64,000 nt of DNA, taken from assembly GCA_020747065.1 (NCBI GenBank), contig JAGMVK010000007.1, positions 2,728,001-2,792,000 on the forward strand, in the 5' to 3' direction. Shown piece after piece: positions 46,979-59,155 of this stretch (its first letter is position 1; each line of letters starts with the position of its first letter). The notes below the pieces were generated by a model that saw only the letters and a list, made by a program, of their open reading frames with translations, did no database searches and was not told the origin of the DNA. The stretch is from Cadophora sp. MPI-SDFR-AT-0126. Its lineage: Eukaryota; Ascomycota; Leotiomycetes; Helotiales; Ploettnerulaceae. A program made the translations under genes and the position numbers.

Positions 46979-48813
46979 GAAAGATAGCGAAGGGAACAAA
47001 GGAGAAAATGCGGCTCGTTTTGGAACACAAGTTGCAATAAGATTTTATCTGATTACTTCACAACGGTACCAAGTACTATAGACGAAAGGCTAGTTGTCAA
47101 TTGAACTTGTTAAAAGCTCTGATTTTCGATGCAAGGGGTAGGTCCGCTGATATTCGTACAAATTCCACTAGTCTCGCATGCCTTGCAGTACGCACCACAA
47201 GCTTAACTCGGTTTCAATAATTTGGAGAACACAAATCTAAACTATCAGAGCCAAATACGGCCTTAAGGCAATGCTACACCACCTCGGTGGATTAAACTAC
47301 GATTGCTTCTCTAATACATCAATCCCGTAGAAACACCGAATGGTTGAACATCACATCGTCCTAAAAATCACGTTTCGCAATCTCGCAAGCGCATCGCGTC
47401 TTGGAATTCCCTTGTACTTTGTTATGTACCTCTCTGTTTGGAGTCAGAAATGGTTAGTGAGCGAGAATTTGGTAGACTTACGCTCGGCCTCTTCCGTTTG
47501 TTTCAGCGTCTTATCCTCTGGGTAGTAGTGCATTTCGAGAATAGCTGCGTCTTGCTACTATTTTTGACTTGAGTGGTTTTATTGTTTCTTGAGGGACATC
47601 CGTGTTGAGAAGTTCGGCAATCGGCCTCATCAGGAACGAGACTGAATTTCTGGGAGACGGAGAGCTGGCCTCGCGTATAAAAAACAGTGGGAAGGGATGT
47701 TACAAACGGCTTGGAAGCTGATCTAGCGGAAGTTTTAACATCCGCAGTGCAGTCGCAGAGCTGTAACGATAGCGCAAGGAGAATAATATAAACACGAAAC
47801 CAGCACATTACGAATAGTTTTCCGGGAGTGTAAGGTCAGAATGTGAGCTTTGAAGACGGTTGTAAGAGTTTGAAGATAAATCTGAGCAGTTGTATTTATG
47901 CTCCAAGAGAAATCGAATCATGGAAGACAGGTCAGCGTCGGAGGCGTGATTGAACTTCAAGCCACATTCACGCCACTACTGCTGTCAGACTGGATGAGCG
48001 TGGAAGACTTCAGGAAATCGTGCGAGGAAATGGATGACTGGCTGCTAAAGGGTCCAGCAAAGCGACGGGATATGTAAACATCGCGGGTAAAAGCGTAGCC
48101 AATCAATAGATGCTACAAAATGGAAATAAACACTTTGCTGTGAGTTTCCCACAATCCCAACTTCCTGCAACGGTCCCATTGCTCGACCTTGTAACCTTCC
48201 ATGTCCTTCTTCGCTTGAATCGCGTCGATTCAAGACCGATCATCTTCCAAATAGTTTGGATATCCGAGGGAGTGGACTTGCAACCGTCAGATCAGAGATG
48301 GCTGCGTCAGCGGCGCAGGCAGACATTCGCCAAAGCCGAACTCCTGATTTGAGGCAGCACGAAGTTCATTATATAGATAGGTGAATCGCGGGGCCTGTTC
48401 ACTCCTGAAGCAAACCCCATGGTTCAATCAAACTTGTAATATGATGTTTGCACACCCTGTTACGCCAATGAGGAGCCGCCATCATCAGCCTGGTAGAACC
48501 ACTAGCGGCGGTTTCCTAAGCGAGTCTCCTTCCTCGCGATTACAAAACCCTCCCCTCTCCCCGTCCTTGAGACTTTTACAACTCCCAAGCCTCTCACCAC
48601 CACCAATATTGCGCCTGTCTTTCCTTTCCCTTTCCCTTTCTTTTCCTACTCTTGCTTCGACCTCCTTTACTTCCCTCCCTTGCAACAGCTTCGCACAATC
48701 AGGTCTGTGTTTACTTCTCTCTTTACATCAACCCCATCTCAGCAGCTCACCTTCAATCTCCCTTCCCTCTCCTCAACTTCACCTTTGGAACGACTCCATC
48801 TTCTCTTCCAATC
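46979..48813. other. intergenic except for a doubtful small gene
   Basis: Outside the doubtful minus-strand gene (47351-47808) nothing is supported. 48540-48810 is strongly CT-rich, as expected for the leader of the gene at 48814. Confidence 0.45.
47351..47808 (-). CDS. possible small secreted protein, exon structure unresolved
   Basis: The frame from the ATG at 47808 starts with a signal-like peptide (VYIILLALSLQLCDC). Near the other end is a very good intron (47481-47435, 47 nt) with GTAAGT, a CACTAACC branch point and AAACAG. The exons flanking that intron join in a different frame from the signal peptide (ILEMHYYPEDKTLKQTEEAE, then RYITKYKGIPRRDALARL, stop at 47351). A second intron or a separate start would be needed to link the two. 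Either a small secreted protein or a short intracellular one; no family recognised. Confidence 0.35.
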
Positions 48814-49264
48814 ATGGCCACAGCTGACTTGCATCGCAATAGACCCTCGACGCGTCGATCTCCTCCTCCCTCTTGGACATACACATATCCATACACATAC
48901 ATGCCACCCTGGTTGAGGAAGGGGGAAAAGAAGAAGAACTATCGACCAAGACAAGGCGGTCCCCCAAGAAGAGCTCAAAAGGTACGGGCAATTTTTGCAC
49001 TTGTACTCCATCCTCGCTCTCCGTCTCGCGGCAAGATGTAAAGAGTGCTTGCCACAGAAGCTGCTCACCCCCTCATACCTTCTCGTCTTCCAGGCAAGAG
49101 TGGAAAAGAGGGGGTTTCTTGTATGCGAACGATCCCGTAGTAGATATTCTGTTCAGACTGTAATGGTCACCGAGCACCTCGTTGGACCACAGGGCTGTGG
49201 CTTCTACCCTGTTGGGCGCGTTATTCCTGCTTGCCGAGTACGACTTGTCTATGAGCATCCTTGA
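48814..49264 (+). CDS. small basic hypothetical protein, 112 residues
   Basis: Two exons (48814-48981 and 49094-49264) around a 112 nt intron. The start ATC-ATGG follows a long CT-rich leader. The first exon is Arg/Pro/Tyr-rich (a TYTYPYTYMPPW stretch and a Lys/Arg-rich tail); the second is more ordered, with VQTVMVTEHLVGPQGCGFYP. No known domain, signal or membrane segment. The long leader and clean splice sites support a transcribed gene, but coding is not certain. Confidence 0.45.
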
Positions 49265-49409
49265 GACGGAGATCGGGTTGCAATCTTACACTTGTGCTTG
49301 TTTCGTACTCAGTTTGGTCAACCCCAGCTGACACTGAGCTTTTATTTAGCTAGATCTCAATCTTGGTCGTCGCGACTTTTCAAAGAGAAGCTCGCAGCAA
49401 GAAACTGAC

Positions 49410-49894
49410 ATGATGTCTCATCTCTATTCTCCTTCTTACAACATGACCGGCAGAGATGCACAAACCATTATCCGTGGAATTGAGGCCATTGAGAACATGA
49501 CCGACGCTCTCAACACTCAGCAGACTTGGGTCAGTCACCCAGTCCACCCTCTGCCCCTCCTCCCCCACATCTCACAAAATGAATTGACCAGAAATTTCCC
49601 TTTCAGCTCGCACAAGCCCTCGAGTCTTGGAATGATGCCAAGAAGGAGGAGCAAGCCATAAAGCACAGAGTACGTTCATTCTCTCTTTATCACGAATCCC
49701 CACCACACCACGCTAACATAGCTCAGGAGCTCGATCTCGAAGAAAAGAAGTTTGAACGCAATTCTAAGGATAACGAAGCCTACCATCACCGATTTCTCCT
49801 CGGCGCTTTCGTGGTTTTGTTTGTGGCTTGGATCTTTGGAGCTTGGCTCAGAGTCTTTGGTCAGGCTCATCATGCTTCTCATTCTCATACGTGA
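49410..49894 (+). CDS. small tail-anchored coiled-coil membrane protein, 116 residues
   Basis: Three exons (49410-49529, 49607-49669, 49727-49894), all joined in phase 0, are too short to be obvious as open frames. The protein has a Tyr/Ser-rich start, a helical middle likely to form a coiled coil (DAQTIIRGIEAIENMTDAL, then a Glu/Lys-rich run across both intron sites), one membrane helix (LLGAFVVLFVAWIFGAWL) and a His-rich C-terminus. This is the plan of a tail-anchored protein with its N-terminus in the cytosol. The family is not recognised. All three splice sites are good, and the exons have no frame conflict. Confidence 0.7.
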
Positions 49895-50128
49895 TGAGCA
49901 TTCTCTGACCTGTCTTCATAGATTAGCGTTGTCTGCCAGAATGTTGCACACACGAGTTGGGAAGGTTGGGTCAAGAGATACTTGTCGAGGAGTTGTTGGC
50001 ACACAAGGGACCTGTAGATATGAATGTTTCTGATAAGATACCCATTTTCGGGCTTCGAATAAAGAAGTTCCACTGTAATACACACTTGTTCTAGCACAAT
50101 TGATAAATCAAACAAATAAGCTTCAGAA

Positions 50129-53100
50129 TCAAAAGATCAAATCTCCACCCCCGTTCGCTGCCCCTCCATCCATCTGCAAGAACCCTGGCTCCATGAACCC
50201 CGCACCCACCCCATCCATCCCCTGCCCATCAATACCCGTTCCATCCCAGGGGCTCAGCTCTCCAATCCCGTCATACTCTCCAGAGCCACTGCTACTTGGT
50301 CCATTCTGCAAGGCGTATTGTGAGGTCGCGGACAGGTCGAGCCAACTGAAGTAGGGCACTGGGAGGCCTGGTTGGTTTTGGTTTGGGAGGTTGGTGGAGA
50401 AGGGGTCGGGGAAGGACGGGTTGGTGTAGATGTTTGGGTCGAGGTTGGGATCGAATGCTTGGGGCTGGTTTCGCTGGTCAGGATTGTGGTTGAGAGGTTG
50501 GTTTTGGCCATCAGTCTGTCCTTGGTTTTGTGTATGCTGCCCCTGCCCGATGGGATTTTGCTGCTGAGCCAGCATCCGGTTATCGATGCTCATGCGGTGC
50601 AATGCCCTGTTCCCATTCCGCTTCGGTGATTTGCGCCAAAGTAGCTCAAGCAGTCTCGCATAACGATTCCCGATTTGATTTCCGCCGACCGAAGACGCCT
50701 GAAGACGGTCGATTGTCAGCTTGATTATCTTATGGACTTCGTCGCGCTCGGATTTCTGGAGAGATGTCGTGGAACGAGCCTAGAGAATTTGCCGTCAGTC
50801 ATACAGTTGGAAAGAAAGAGGTCAGGGAGGGAGGATGTAGAGAGGCGTACTTTGTACAGGAAGACGGCACTGTAGATGACAAAGAGGTAATATGATGAAG
50901 GCATGTGGCGGAGAGTCTCTGGTGATACTGACTCGTTGAATCGGGTCAGTAGAGAGGTTGCGGCGTTGACTGCTTCATAGATAAAGCGTGCATCGGGAGC
51001 TGTGGAGTTGATGAGTGGTATGGAACCATTTGGGTTATGCTGACTGTCCCGCTGGTCGGTGAGAGCGCGAGAGATTGTTGCTTGGTATGCGAAAGCGTTG
51101 ACGTAGAGCCGCAAGTAGTCGTAGGTGAGCATAAGACTTGCTTTGATGTAAGGGTGGCCTGGAATGTTAGTTGTGCTCTGGTAATATTGGAGTCATCGGA
51201 CGTACAGTTCAAAGACCCCCAGTTCTCCATCCATGTCCTGATACTGTATCGGAAGTCATCGAGGTACTTGGCATATCGACCCTCGAGCATTTCCTTCCAT
51301 GCATGGCCTTTAGATGAGTAGAGAATATCATGAACATTTGAGAAAATCTGTGTCAATTCTAAGTGAGCCTGGAATATGGTAGCGAAATCCTCGTCATGCT
51401 CCGAAGCACGCTGCAGAGTTGGAAAGTTATCGGCCTTCAACCCAGACAGAGGTCCTGGTCCACGAGCCCAAAATCCCTTGCCAACACGGACCGAGACCTG
51501 ACGGTCACAGATATAGCATGCTGTCCAGACGAGTCGTTTTCGACGGAATTTGGCTGAATCCTCCTGCGTATCGCTGATGAAGGAGGTCCGATCGATTTCG
51601 AGGAAGTAGCCTAGCCGCAAAGCTGTGCCGATATACATCCACGCGACTCGGTCCTCCTCTCCGCGGCCAACAGTCACCGCCACTTGGGGCCGATGCGATA
51701 CCCATTGCGAGAGCAGAAGTAACGCTTCAACAGCCTCAACGTCGGCATCAGCTCCAGCCAAGATGTTGGATATCAACTGCTGCATGTGATCGTAGCAGAC
51801 TTGGTGCAACGCTTCTTCATCTTTCGATGCGACAGTAAGAATGGCAGAAAACAAATGCGGTTCGTAACGTGAAAGCCATTGGAGTCTGCCTGGATTGAAC
51901 GTCTCTCGGGGTATGATAGGAAAAAATGGGTGGAAGAATTGTTCGTAACTGGAAGCGTTAGCTCGGACGCAGGCTGCGAAATGAAGCCTATTTACCTGGC
52001 AAACAACGAATAAATCTGCTCTGGAGTAATCACACCTTCTTGCAGAGGACGATAATGCCACACGGTCTCCATTGGTTGTAGATTTACATCCGGTCGCTGA
52101 GCCGGTCTACTCCGCTTCGATTGTCCGTTCGGATCGTCACTCCGAGGAGAATTTGAATCGTCGGCTCGATCCGCTACCTGGGCAAGAATTTCAAGAGCGT
52201 CTGACGGGTTCTGCAGATCTGCTGTAGCTATGCCTTCATGAGATGGCTTTCCGATGATGCTGGCCGTGGATTCCATCCGAGGACGATATGGTTGATTGTG
52301 CGGAGGACTGATGATCTAGGGAAAGTTAGCTTCACACACAGTACTAGAAGGGGGGATGGAAGGAAGGAAGGAAGGAGCAATGCTTCAAAATCATGTCTGG
52401 CAAAATGAAAGAGCCTAGCGAGAGAAACTCCGGGAAACTTACTGGAGGATACTCGGTATATCTTGTCGGTGCTTCTCCTCCAGCGACCGGAGGTTGCCAC
52501 ATCTGCCTGTCATCATATCGGTTCTGAAAAGGTTCTGAACGTTGCCGACTATGAGAGCTGTTCATTCCATATTGAGGGCTTGATTGTGAATGTGCTGCTG
52601 GTGAACCTTGGAAAGTCGAGACTGTTGGAGTGGACGGTCCAGAGTGTTCTGAGCCATCTTCGAGCTTTGGTTTCTTTCGGACTCGACGACCACCACGATG
52701 ACTTTCCCCCAGCACACACTCTCTATTTTCTCTCTGGCATCGCTTGCAGGGCTGCGTGTGCTGTCAGCGTGACTCCAAATAGACCGTTCTGCAAATTCAC
52801 GTGACATTCAATATAATTGGCTGTTTTCTTCGGGTGCAGCTGCGCGGCGTGGACTTGAGATACTTGAACAGCATCTGTCTTCCATCCGGGGAGATAGCTT
52901 GCATTTTACAGTCTCACTCGAGACGTGCAAGGCCAGCCGGAAACAAAATATCAACATCACCTTATCCCAACGCGTCATAAGGACCTGGGCTAAGTCGAGC
53001 TTTATGAACTCAAAGTCACATACCGGCTTCCCACCATTCGGATCCAAATCACATTTACTCTTCCGGTTCCGACAATGTAGACAAGCACGGTAGGCTCTCA

Positions 53101-53365
53101 TAGCATCGAACGGCTTCTCGGGCGGCTGGGGCGTCACATTCTGCTGGCCGTAGCCAGATTGGCCTATCCTGGGCGGCTGCGAGAATTGGCTCTGGTCCTG
53201 ACCTTGGCCCTGGCTCTGATTCAGGATTTGAGACTGGCCATTCGCAGGGCCGCTATTCATCAATGGGGACCCTGACGGGTTGTTGTTGTTGATAGGCGCG
53301 CTCGTGACATTTCCGCCAGTGGTGTTATTGCCATTGCCAAGAGGAGGCAGTATATGGCTTGCCAT
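50129..53365 (-). CDS. Zn2Cys6 fungal transcription factor
   Basis: Six exons (53365-53024, 52751-52443, 52315-51996, 51948-51206, 51158-50851, 50779-50129) give 890 residues. The binuclear zinc cluster has Cys at 95, 98, 105, 116, 119 and 126 (C-x2-C-x6-C-x10-C-x2-C-x6-C) and is split by the 272 nt first intron between GGKP and PCKRC. A basic GGRRVRKKPK linker follows. The fungal-specific middle homology region starts near residue 360 (EQFFHPFFPIIP) and includes a WMYIGTALRLGYFLEID segment. The N-terminus and the C-terminal ~150 residues are Gln/Asn/Pro-rich and probably act in activation. Target genes are unknown; it is not adjacent to the enzyme cluster. Acceptors and frames agree throughout. 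Confidence 0.92.
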
Positions 53366-55286
53366 GAGGCTGGCTGGTGGAGAATTGAACCGCTCGGATG
53401 GACGGCGAGTGACGGTCGGAGCGGGAGATTGAGATGGAGATTGAGGGGGCAGGATTTGATGGGGCCGATGGTGTTGATGCGGATCGACGTGGAGAAAGGT
53501 GAGTGCTGTTCAAAGACCGACGACGCCGACGATGCAGGATGTCGGTGACTGACGAGGAGATGTGGATGGGATGGGATGGGCACAGATGTGGGGGACGCGC
53601 TGATGTGATGGGATGCGATGGAGATGTGGATGAAAGAAAGTTGGGGGATGATGTCGGTCGGCTTTTGCAGCTGGAAAGTGCCGACCGCAAGATGTTCAGT
53701 TCAGGTGCTCGGCAAACCTGGCTTAGCGCTGTACTGTACTGTATCTGTTGATAAGGTCTGCATTCCAGATTACTTTCTATTTCTTTTCTGCTAAAGATCG
53801 AGAGAATGAAAGTTTGTGATAGTTCTTAAAATCAAGTTATTGAAGGTCCTTTGAACTCTAATTTCAGAACCTCTGTTTGATATGTGTCTTCTCCTTCCTC
53901 CCTTGTAAAGATACTTTCCATTACTGCTACCCTACCCCACCTTTGAGGTTGCACCAACGCGGGGTACCTGGGCATGGCAGTGGAACATCGATCCCTTGGA
54001 ATTTGTTTGTACTTGGTGAACCGTGAATTCCATCCAGTCTACGCGCAGCCCTGTCTGTATTCTGTGTTCAACTATCGAATTCTTCTCTTTCAATTTGTAG
54101 ACATACGAAGCGATGCGCCGTTGTACCTATCCGGTCAGCTGCTACCAGGCCAGGATCGACTCCTTCAGGCCATCATCGTATTCACGCTTCAGGCTTTCGC
54201 TTCAGGGACCTTATGCTGGCTCAGTACTGTCACGTGCGGTAAGTCAATCCGGGCAGCATGCGATAGACGCCGCCCGCGAAGAACGGTTGAAGAGATTGGA
54301 AATAAAGCTCGAATTGGAGATTGGATTTCATGAATGCTAATCCTATCCTACCTTGTGGGGAGCTAGATACTCCTCGTTCTAAATTGTTCGAGGTGAGCAT
54401 TCTGCAGGACCTGGAATATGAGACTGTGGGGAGGGTTTCCTATATTTGGGCGACATGACTCTCTTGACGATCTAATAGAATGCAGAAGTGGAGAACACCT
54501 GATTAAACTGCCAAATATCTGGTACATGTGTGAAATTTTCCTTCGAGCATTTTCATTCCTTTTGACCGTCTCACGAACACAGCGCGCCAAGAATGTCCAA
54601 ATCGTCGATGCTCGCAGTTTCAATTGAGCTGAGTAGATACCGCCATTATTTGGTGTTCTACATGATGTGCTTCCTCTTCTTCCGATGTTTCCAGTTTCCA
54701 TTGAACTTCCCTACTATTCCCTAAGAGTATTCCGAGATCCACGCCTTTAAGTAGAAAGTCCTGGAACGGTCCGCAGACGCGGGAGCAATAGACGTAGCTG
54801 GTTCAAAGAATAGCCAGCGTGACTAGAGGTGCGCACATCTGTCACAAGCATTCCCTTCGGCGAAAGGTGTTCAAATCAAAATTGATGATTCCGATCAATG
54901 CTTTGCAGATACCTGTATCAAAGAGCCATGCAATTCCCTTCATTGAGGCCGGCACAAGATTTCATTTATCGTGCAGGCCATGTCTCGAAGGCAAGTGATT
55001 GGTGCTCATAAATGCATTGGCAGGGGGGTTACCGTCCGTTGCCGCCTGGAATCCTTCGACTACCTTTTGGAATCAGCAACTCAAGATGCTTCGATATCGC
55101 CCAAAGACCAATGGGGCAGCTGGGAGTCGTGCATACAAAAAGTCGCACAGCCCACCAACTGTGTGTGTCTAAGTCTCTGGAGATTCATGAGTTCGCACTG
55201 TACCGACACGACGCAGTAAGCTCTGAGTTCGCCTCATCCATACGCAGTCATTGATGCAAGCAACGAAACTGCCATGAACAAGAAAC
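53366..55286. other. divergent promoter region between regulator and HET gene
   Basis: The first 340 nt on the regulator side contain no ATG on the minus strand, fitting a long leader; the plus strand there is GATG-rich. Frames at 53974-54340 and 54363-54701 have no motif or splice structure. Confidence 0.45.
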
Positions 55287-57611
55287 ATGGAGCCTGACGT
55301 GGTCCAGTACTCGTTCCCAGCAAGTTCAATCAAGATCCGGAAACGCGAACCAGTAGAAACTCAACTCTCCGAGGAGCTTCCAAATAAATCTCAAAGATTC
55401 AAACCAGAGACGCCCGATCCCTTTGTAGAAGAGCCGTCGAAAGATTTCGATAATATCAAGCGTATCTATGAAGCAGCTCCTGGAAAGTATAAATACGAAA
55501 CCATCAAAGGGCCGAACTCTATCCGGCTCGTTGAACTTCTTCCCGGCGACCCTGCCGAGATCATTCGCATCAACGTGTTGGAAGCAGACCTCGATGCAAA
55601 CCCGGAATATGATGCCCTCTCCTACGAGTGGGGTTTTCGAGAGGTCACGAAAAGCGAGAGCGTCGGTCTCTTCGAGATCTCTACGAAGTACACTTATTTC
55701 CGCTATATCCTTTGCGATGGTCTTCGAATGGAAATCATGGACAGTCTCCATGCACTACTGCTTCGACTTAGACATTCATCCAAAAGCTTGATTTTGTGGA
55801 CTGATGCGATTTGCATCAATCAGGACGACGGAGACGAGAAACCTCAGCAGCTGATGCTGATGGGTCGAATTTATCGTCAGGCGAAGACTGTTCTTTGCTG
55901 GATCGGCGAGGAGAAACAGAATACCCACAATGCTTTTCGGCTCATCGCGAGCATTGCTGCCGCGTTGCATATCAAGATACCAATGACTGTAGAGACTTGG
56001 GTTCGTTCTGAGTCTGAGGCCCCTGAGATCGTGCTTGATGAAGACCTTGTGGACGAGGTTCAAGGAGATGGCTGGTTAGCCGTTGTCGATGTATTTACCC
56101 GACCCTACTTCGGGAGAATCTGGGTCGTCCAAGAAATTGTTCTCTCGCAAGCCGCTACGATTATTTGTGGCTCGAATAGGATTCCTTGGGGAGACTTCCT
56201 GAGAGTCAGCAAGCTCATCGCAGCTCTCGGCACTCTGACCTACAGGCATGTTGAAGACGTAACGGAGGAAATTATGGATCAACCAGCTGAACTTGATTAT
56301 TTCCGTCACTTGAAGGTAAAGGATATCGTGGACCAGACTGATGAAGACCACTTCCATTTTGCAAACAAGTGGCTTAGAGTCATCCAGATCGGAGACCTCC
56401 AAGAAGCCAAGAACAGCGAGTCTCGCTCCTTAGCTCTGTGCCTCGAGCTGCTGCTTGGACACGACGTGACAAATCCCCTGGATAGAGTCTATGGTATGCT
56501 GGGCATGATCACACCAAGCTCACACTACACCAGGAGCCGGCCATTGGTTCCCAGCTACAAGAAATCAGTTCAAAAGGTCTATCGAGAGGCAACTAAATGG
56601 GCAATCAGAGATCTGCAGTCGTTGCGAATCCTCGATCTCTGCGACAGCCCCGGCACGAACGTTACAGGAAAACTTCCCAGCTGGGTCCCGGACCTGTCAA
56701 AGGGTCCTCTACAATGTACCAATCACATAGGGCAGCGACCAACAAGCCTCTCCATGTTCTCACCACAGTTCTCCGTCTCATTCAGCAGGAGCATCCTTTC
56801 CGTGCGAGCCCACATCGCCGACACTATCGTCGTAGCCAGACCACCATTTACCTTTGGCCTGAAACCAGTTCTCATGATGCAGCACTTCAAGGAGTTCGCA
56901 TACAAGATAATCAATCGGAGAGAGCCAACCTACCCCACAGGATGCACCAAGCTCGAAGCATTCTGGCGTACGCTGATCGCCAATGGTTTACAAGATATAA
57001 AGAATGGTAAACCCACAGTGTCTCTAAACCCAGGACCAGACTTCGGCAAGCACTTCATGAGATACGCTGCTGAAGATTTCATCTCCAACTGGGGACTCCC
57101 CCTTAAACTAACTGGCCAGGAACCCGATCTCTGGGAACTGCGACAGGAGAGAGCCCCGTTCCCACTTGATCAGATGTTCCCAGAAGACGTGCACAACAAT
57201 ATCTCCATCCTTGCTCTGATGGCCAAACATCCTTTCGTCAGGTGGATGTACGACTGTCTCGGAGAAGGCGACGAGAAGCGTTGGAGCACTCAATTCAACA
57301 AGAGAACCTGGCTCTGCGATGGTGATTATGGACGGCAGTTCGTCTTCACTGAGAGGGGCTGGATGGGCGTCGGTCCTCCATGTAAGATCCTGCAAGTGGG
57401 TGGTGGGAACGTTAGCATTGCTGAGGGATCTGGTGTTAAAGTTGGTGATGTGGTTGCGATCTTGGCGGGGAGCGAGAGAGTCTGGATTTTGAGACGGGAT
57501 GGGGATGGGAATTATGTTATTGTCGGACAGGCATATGTTTATGGGTTGTCGGAGGGCATGGGCTTCGATGAGAAGAATTTGCCTGAGATGGAGGTCATCA
57601 AGATCAAATGA
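55287..57611 (+). CDS. HET-domain protein
   Basis: A single uninterrupted frame of 774 codons. The HET domain (~residues 108-290) has YDALSYEWGF, LILWTDAICINQDDGDEKPQ, a VLCWIGEE block and RPYFGRIWVVQEIVLSQ. The ~75 residues before it are polar; a short LVELLPGDPAEIIRINV motif just ahead of the domain is common in this family. The C-terminal half is the usual poorly classified region and ends with a GVKVGDVVAILAGSERVWIL segment like that of the HET gene at 157-2172. Domain function is non-self-triggered cell death in studied members; partner and trigger are unknown here. Confidence 0.92.
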   Translation: MEPDVVQYSFPASSIKIRKREPVETQLSEELPNKSQRFKPETPDPFVEEPSKDFDNIKRIYEAAPGKYKYETIKGPNSIRLVELLPGDPAEIIRINVLEADLDANPEYDALSYEWGFREVTKSESVGLFEISTKYTYFRYILCDGLRMEIMDSLHALLLRLRHSSKSLILWTDAICINQDDGDEKPQQLMLMGRIYRQAKTVLCWIGEEKQNTHNAFRLIASIAAALHIKIPMTVETWVRSESEAPEIVLDEDLVDEVQGDGWLAVVDVFTRPYFGRIWVVQEIVLSQAATIICGSNRIPWGDFLRVSKLIAALGTLTYRHVEDVTEEIMDQPAELDYFRHLKVKDIVDQTDEDHFHFANKWLRVIQIGDLQEAKNSESRSLALCLELLLGHDVTNPLDRVYGMLGMITPSSHYTRSRPLVPSYKKSVQKVYREATKWAIRDLQSLRILDLCDSPGTNVTGKLPSWVPDLSKGPLQCTNHIGQRPTSLSMFSPQFSVSFSRSILSVRAHIADTIVVARPPFTFGLKPVLMMQHFKEFAYKIINRREPTYPTGCTKLEAFWRTLIANGLQDIKNGKPTVSLNPGPDFGKHFMRYAAEDFISNWGLPLKLTGQEPDLWELRQERAPFPLDQMFPEDVHNNISILALMAKHPFVRWMYDCLGEGDEKRWSTQFNKRTWLCDGDYGRQFVFTERGWMGVGPPCKILQVGGGNVSIAEGSGVKVGDVVAILAGSERVWILRRDGDGNYVIVGQAYVYGLSEGMGFDEKNLPEMEVIKIK

Positions 57612-59155
57612 TTTGAATCGCGGAGAAGACACCGAAATTGCGGGGATTCAATTCACTCCCGAATTTCTCACTTCAGGATTTGTGTCTCATTATCCACACC
57701 ATGTCGTAAGGTACCTTTGAGATGTTGACATGGACCATACCAGACGGTGGAAGCATTTTTGAGAAAGATGGACAATTGACAATATTTCCGCGGAATAAAT
57801 ATCAGTGGAAACAAATCTAGTCTTTTCCTCTACTTTGAATTTGGTCTTCTCTTTCGATACTCAGCGTCATAAAATCTCAAAGTACGGGTTGGAGCGTTCC
57901 CCTAATAAGGCAGAAATCTATCATCTACAAATAAAGCTCGTTTACCGATAGAACCGATAGATTCCCAGCCCACCCAACTCGTGGAGGACAGGTCTAGAAT
58001 ATCTTCATTTAGAATATGGATATTTACAAGGAAAATTGCGAGGATAATCTTATTGCGGCACACATGGTTGATACTGATGGGGGTCTTATTACTTCATATT
58101 GTTGCTGATACGCTGTACACGTGGATGGTAAAAGTGGGACAGTGGAGGGTTCTCAGCTGTATGATGCTAGACGAGACAACAACGAATATCTTCAAGACTT
58201 ACATACAGACAGCGCTTCCCGCAATGAGATTTCAGATGAGTTTCTCGTGCAGAGAACCGCTATGCCAGTGGTGACATCATCCTCACCCGCCACGAAAGAT
58301 CAGGAACGTGGCTGTCCGGTAGTGTCTGAAAAACTCGATGCAGACCCCCAATGTCCAATGGAATCTCATCACACCATCCATATCTGTAATTGCAATTTCT
58401 TTCGAAGTCATCAATTGCCAAGGGAATTTATTGTTCCAGTAGTCGAATTGTTGTTGACTTGAGAATGCGGAGCTCCACACCTTAAGCGAGTCCAACCCCA
58501 CCTGAATTTCCCAGTGCAAGCAAGAGCTTAAAGACCACACATGGTCCAAAGCTTTGATAAGATTCTGATTCATCCCGATTCTAGCTCACAACGGAATAGT
58601 GGTTCATATTGTAATGAGTTAAATCTCTTTTGTCAAAGCAGCAATGCACTAGTTTCCCAAGAGATATTATTGGTTAAAATCTCAAGCAGCTGACTCGCAG
58701 GATAGATCATACGGGAATGGCATCATGTAACTGAGTCAAGTATTATAGTCTCTGGAAAATCTTTTCAAAAATGTTCACATCCTGATACAGTTAAGTAATC
58801 AGTCAGTCAGCTCAAATGTGTCATTAGTATACTGACTCAGCCAAATCTCGTCGGCACCCATAGATCTATCGGGAATTCTCAAAACTTCCATCTCGGGACT
58901 ACGCAGACATCAGTCCACCTTTCTTGAATCTAGGACGTAATTTTGGTTTACAAAATCAACTTGCGTCAATTTAGTTTCCGGTGTAGACAAAACAGCAGAA
59001 CATGGCGTGGTCCGATTCCGACGAAGCCGGTGACGACGTTACTTTTCAGATCGATAAATACTTGGCTATTTCTTCATTTGGATAATTCAGACCACAAGCC
59101 TTAACAATTGCTACACCAAATTCGCCTACAAATATTTCATAGCCCGAAAAACACC
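57612..59155. other. intergenic with one interrupted ORF
   Basis: Apart from the ORF at 58016-58462 nothing is recognisable. The right end leads into the aquaporin promoter. Confidence 0.45.
58016..58462 (+). pseudogene. 148-codon ORF broken by one in-frame TGA
   Basis: An ATG at 58016 opens a frame that would run to a stop at 58462 except for a single TGA at 58106-58108 (codon 31). The two parts keep a similar polar, Asp/Ser-rich composition. No GT-AG intron that removes the stop and keeps frame is evident. No family recognised; it may be a decayed fragment or a chance frame. Confidence 0.3.

Noticed and set aside
53366..53690. Upstream ORFs in the leader of the Zn2Cys6 gene
   Set aside because: Apparent frames start at GTG or TTG; the minus strand has no ATG in the 340 nt before the start codon.
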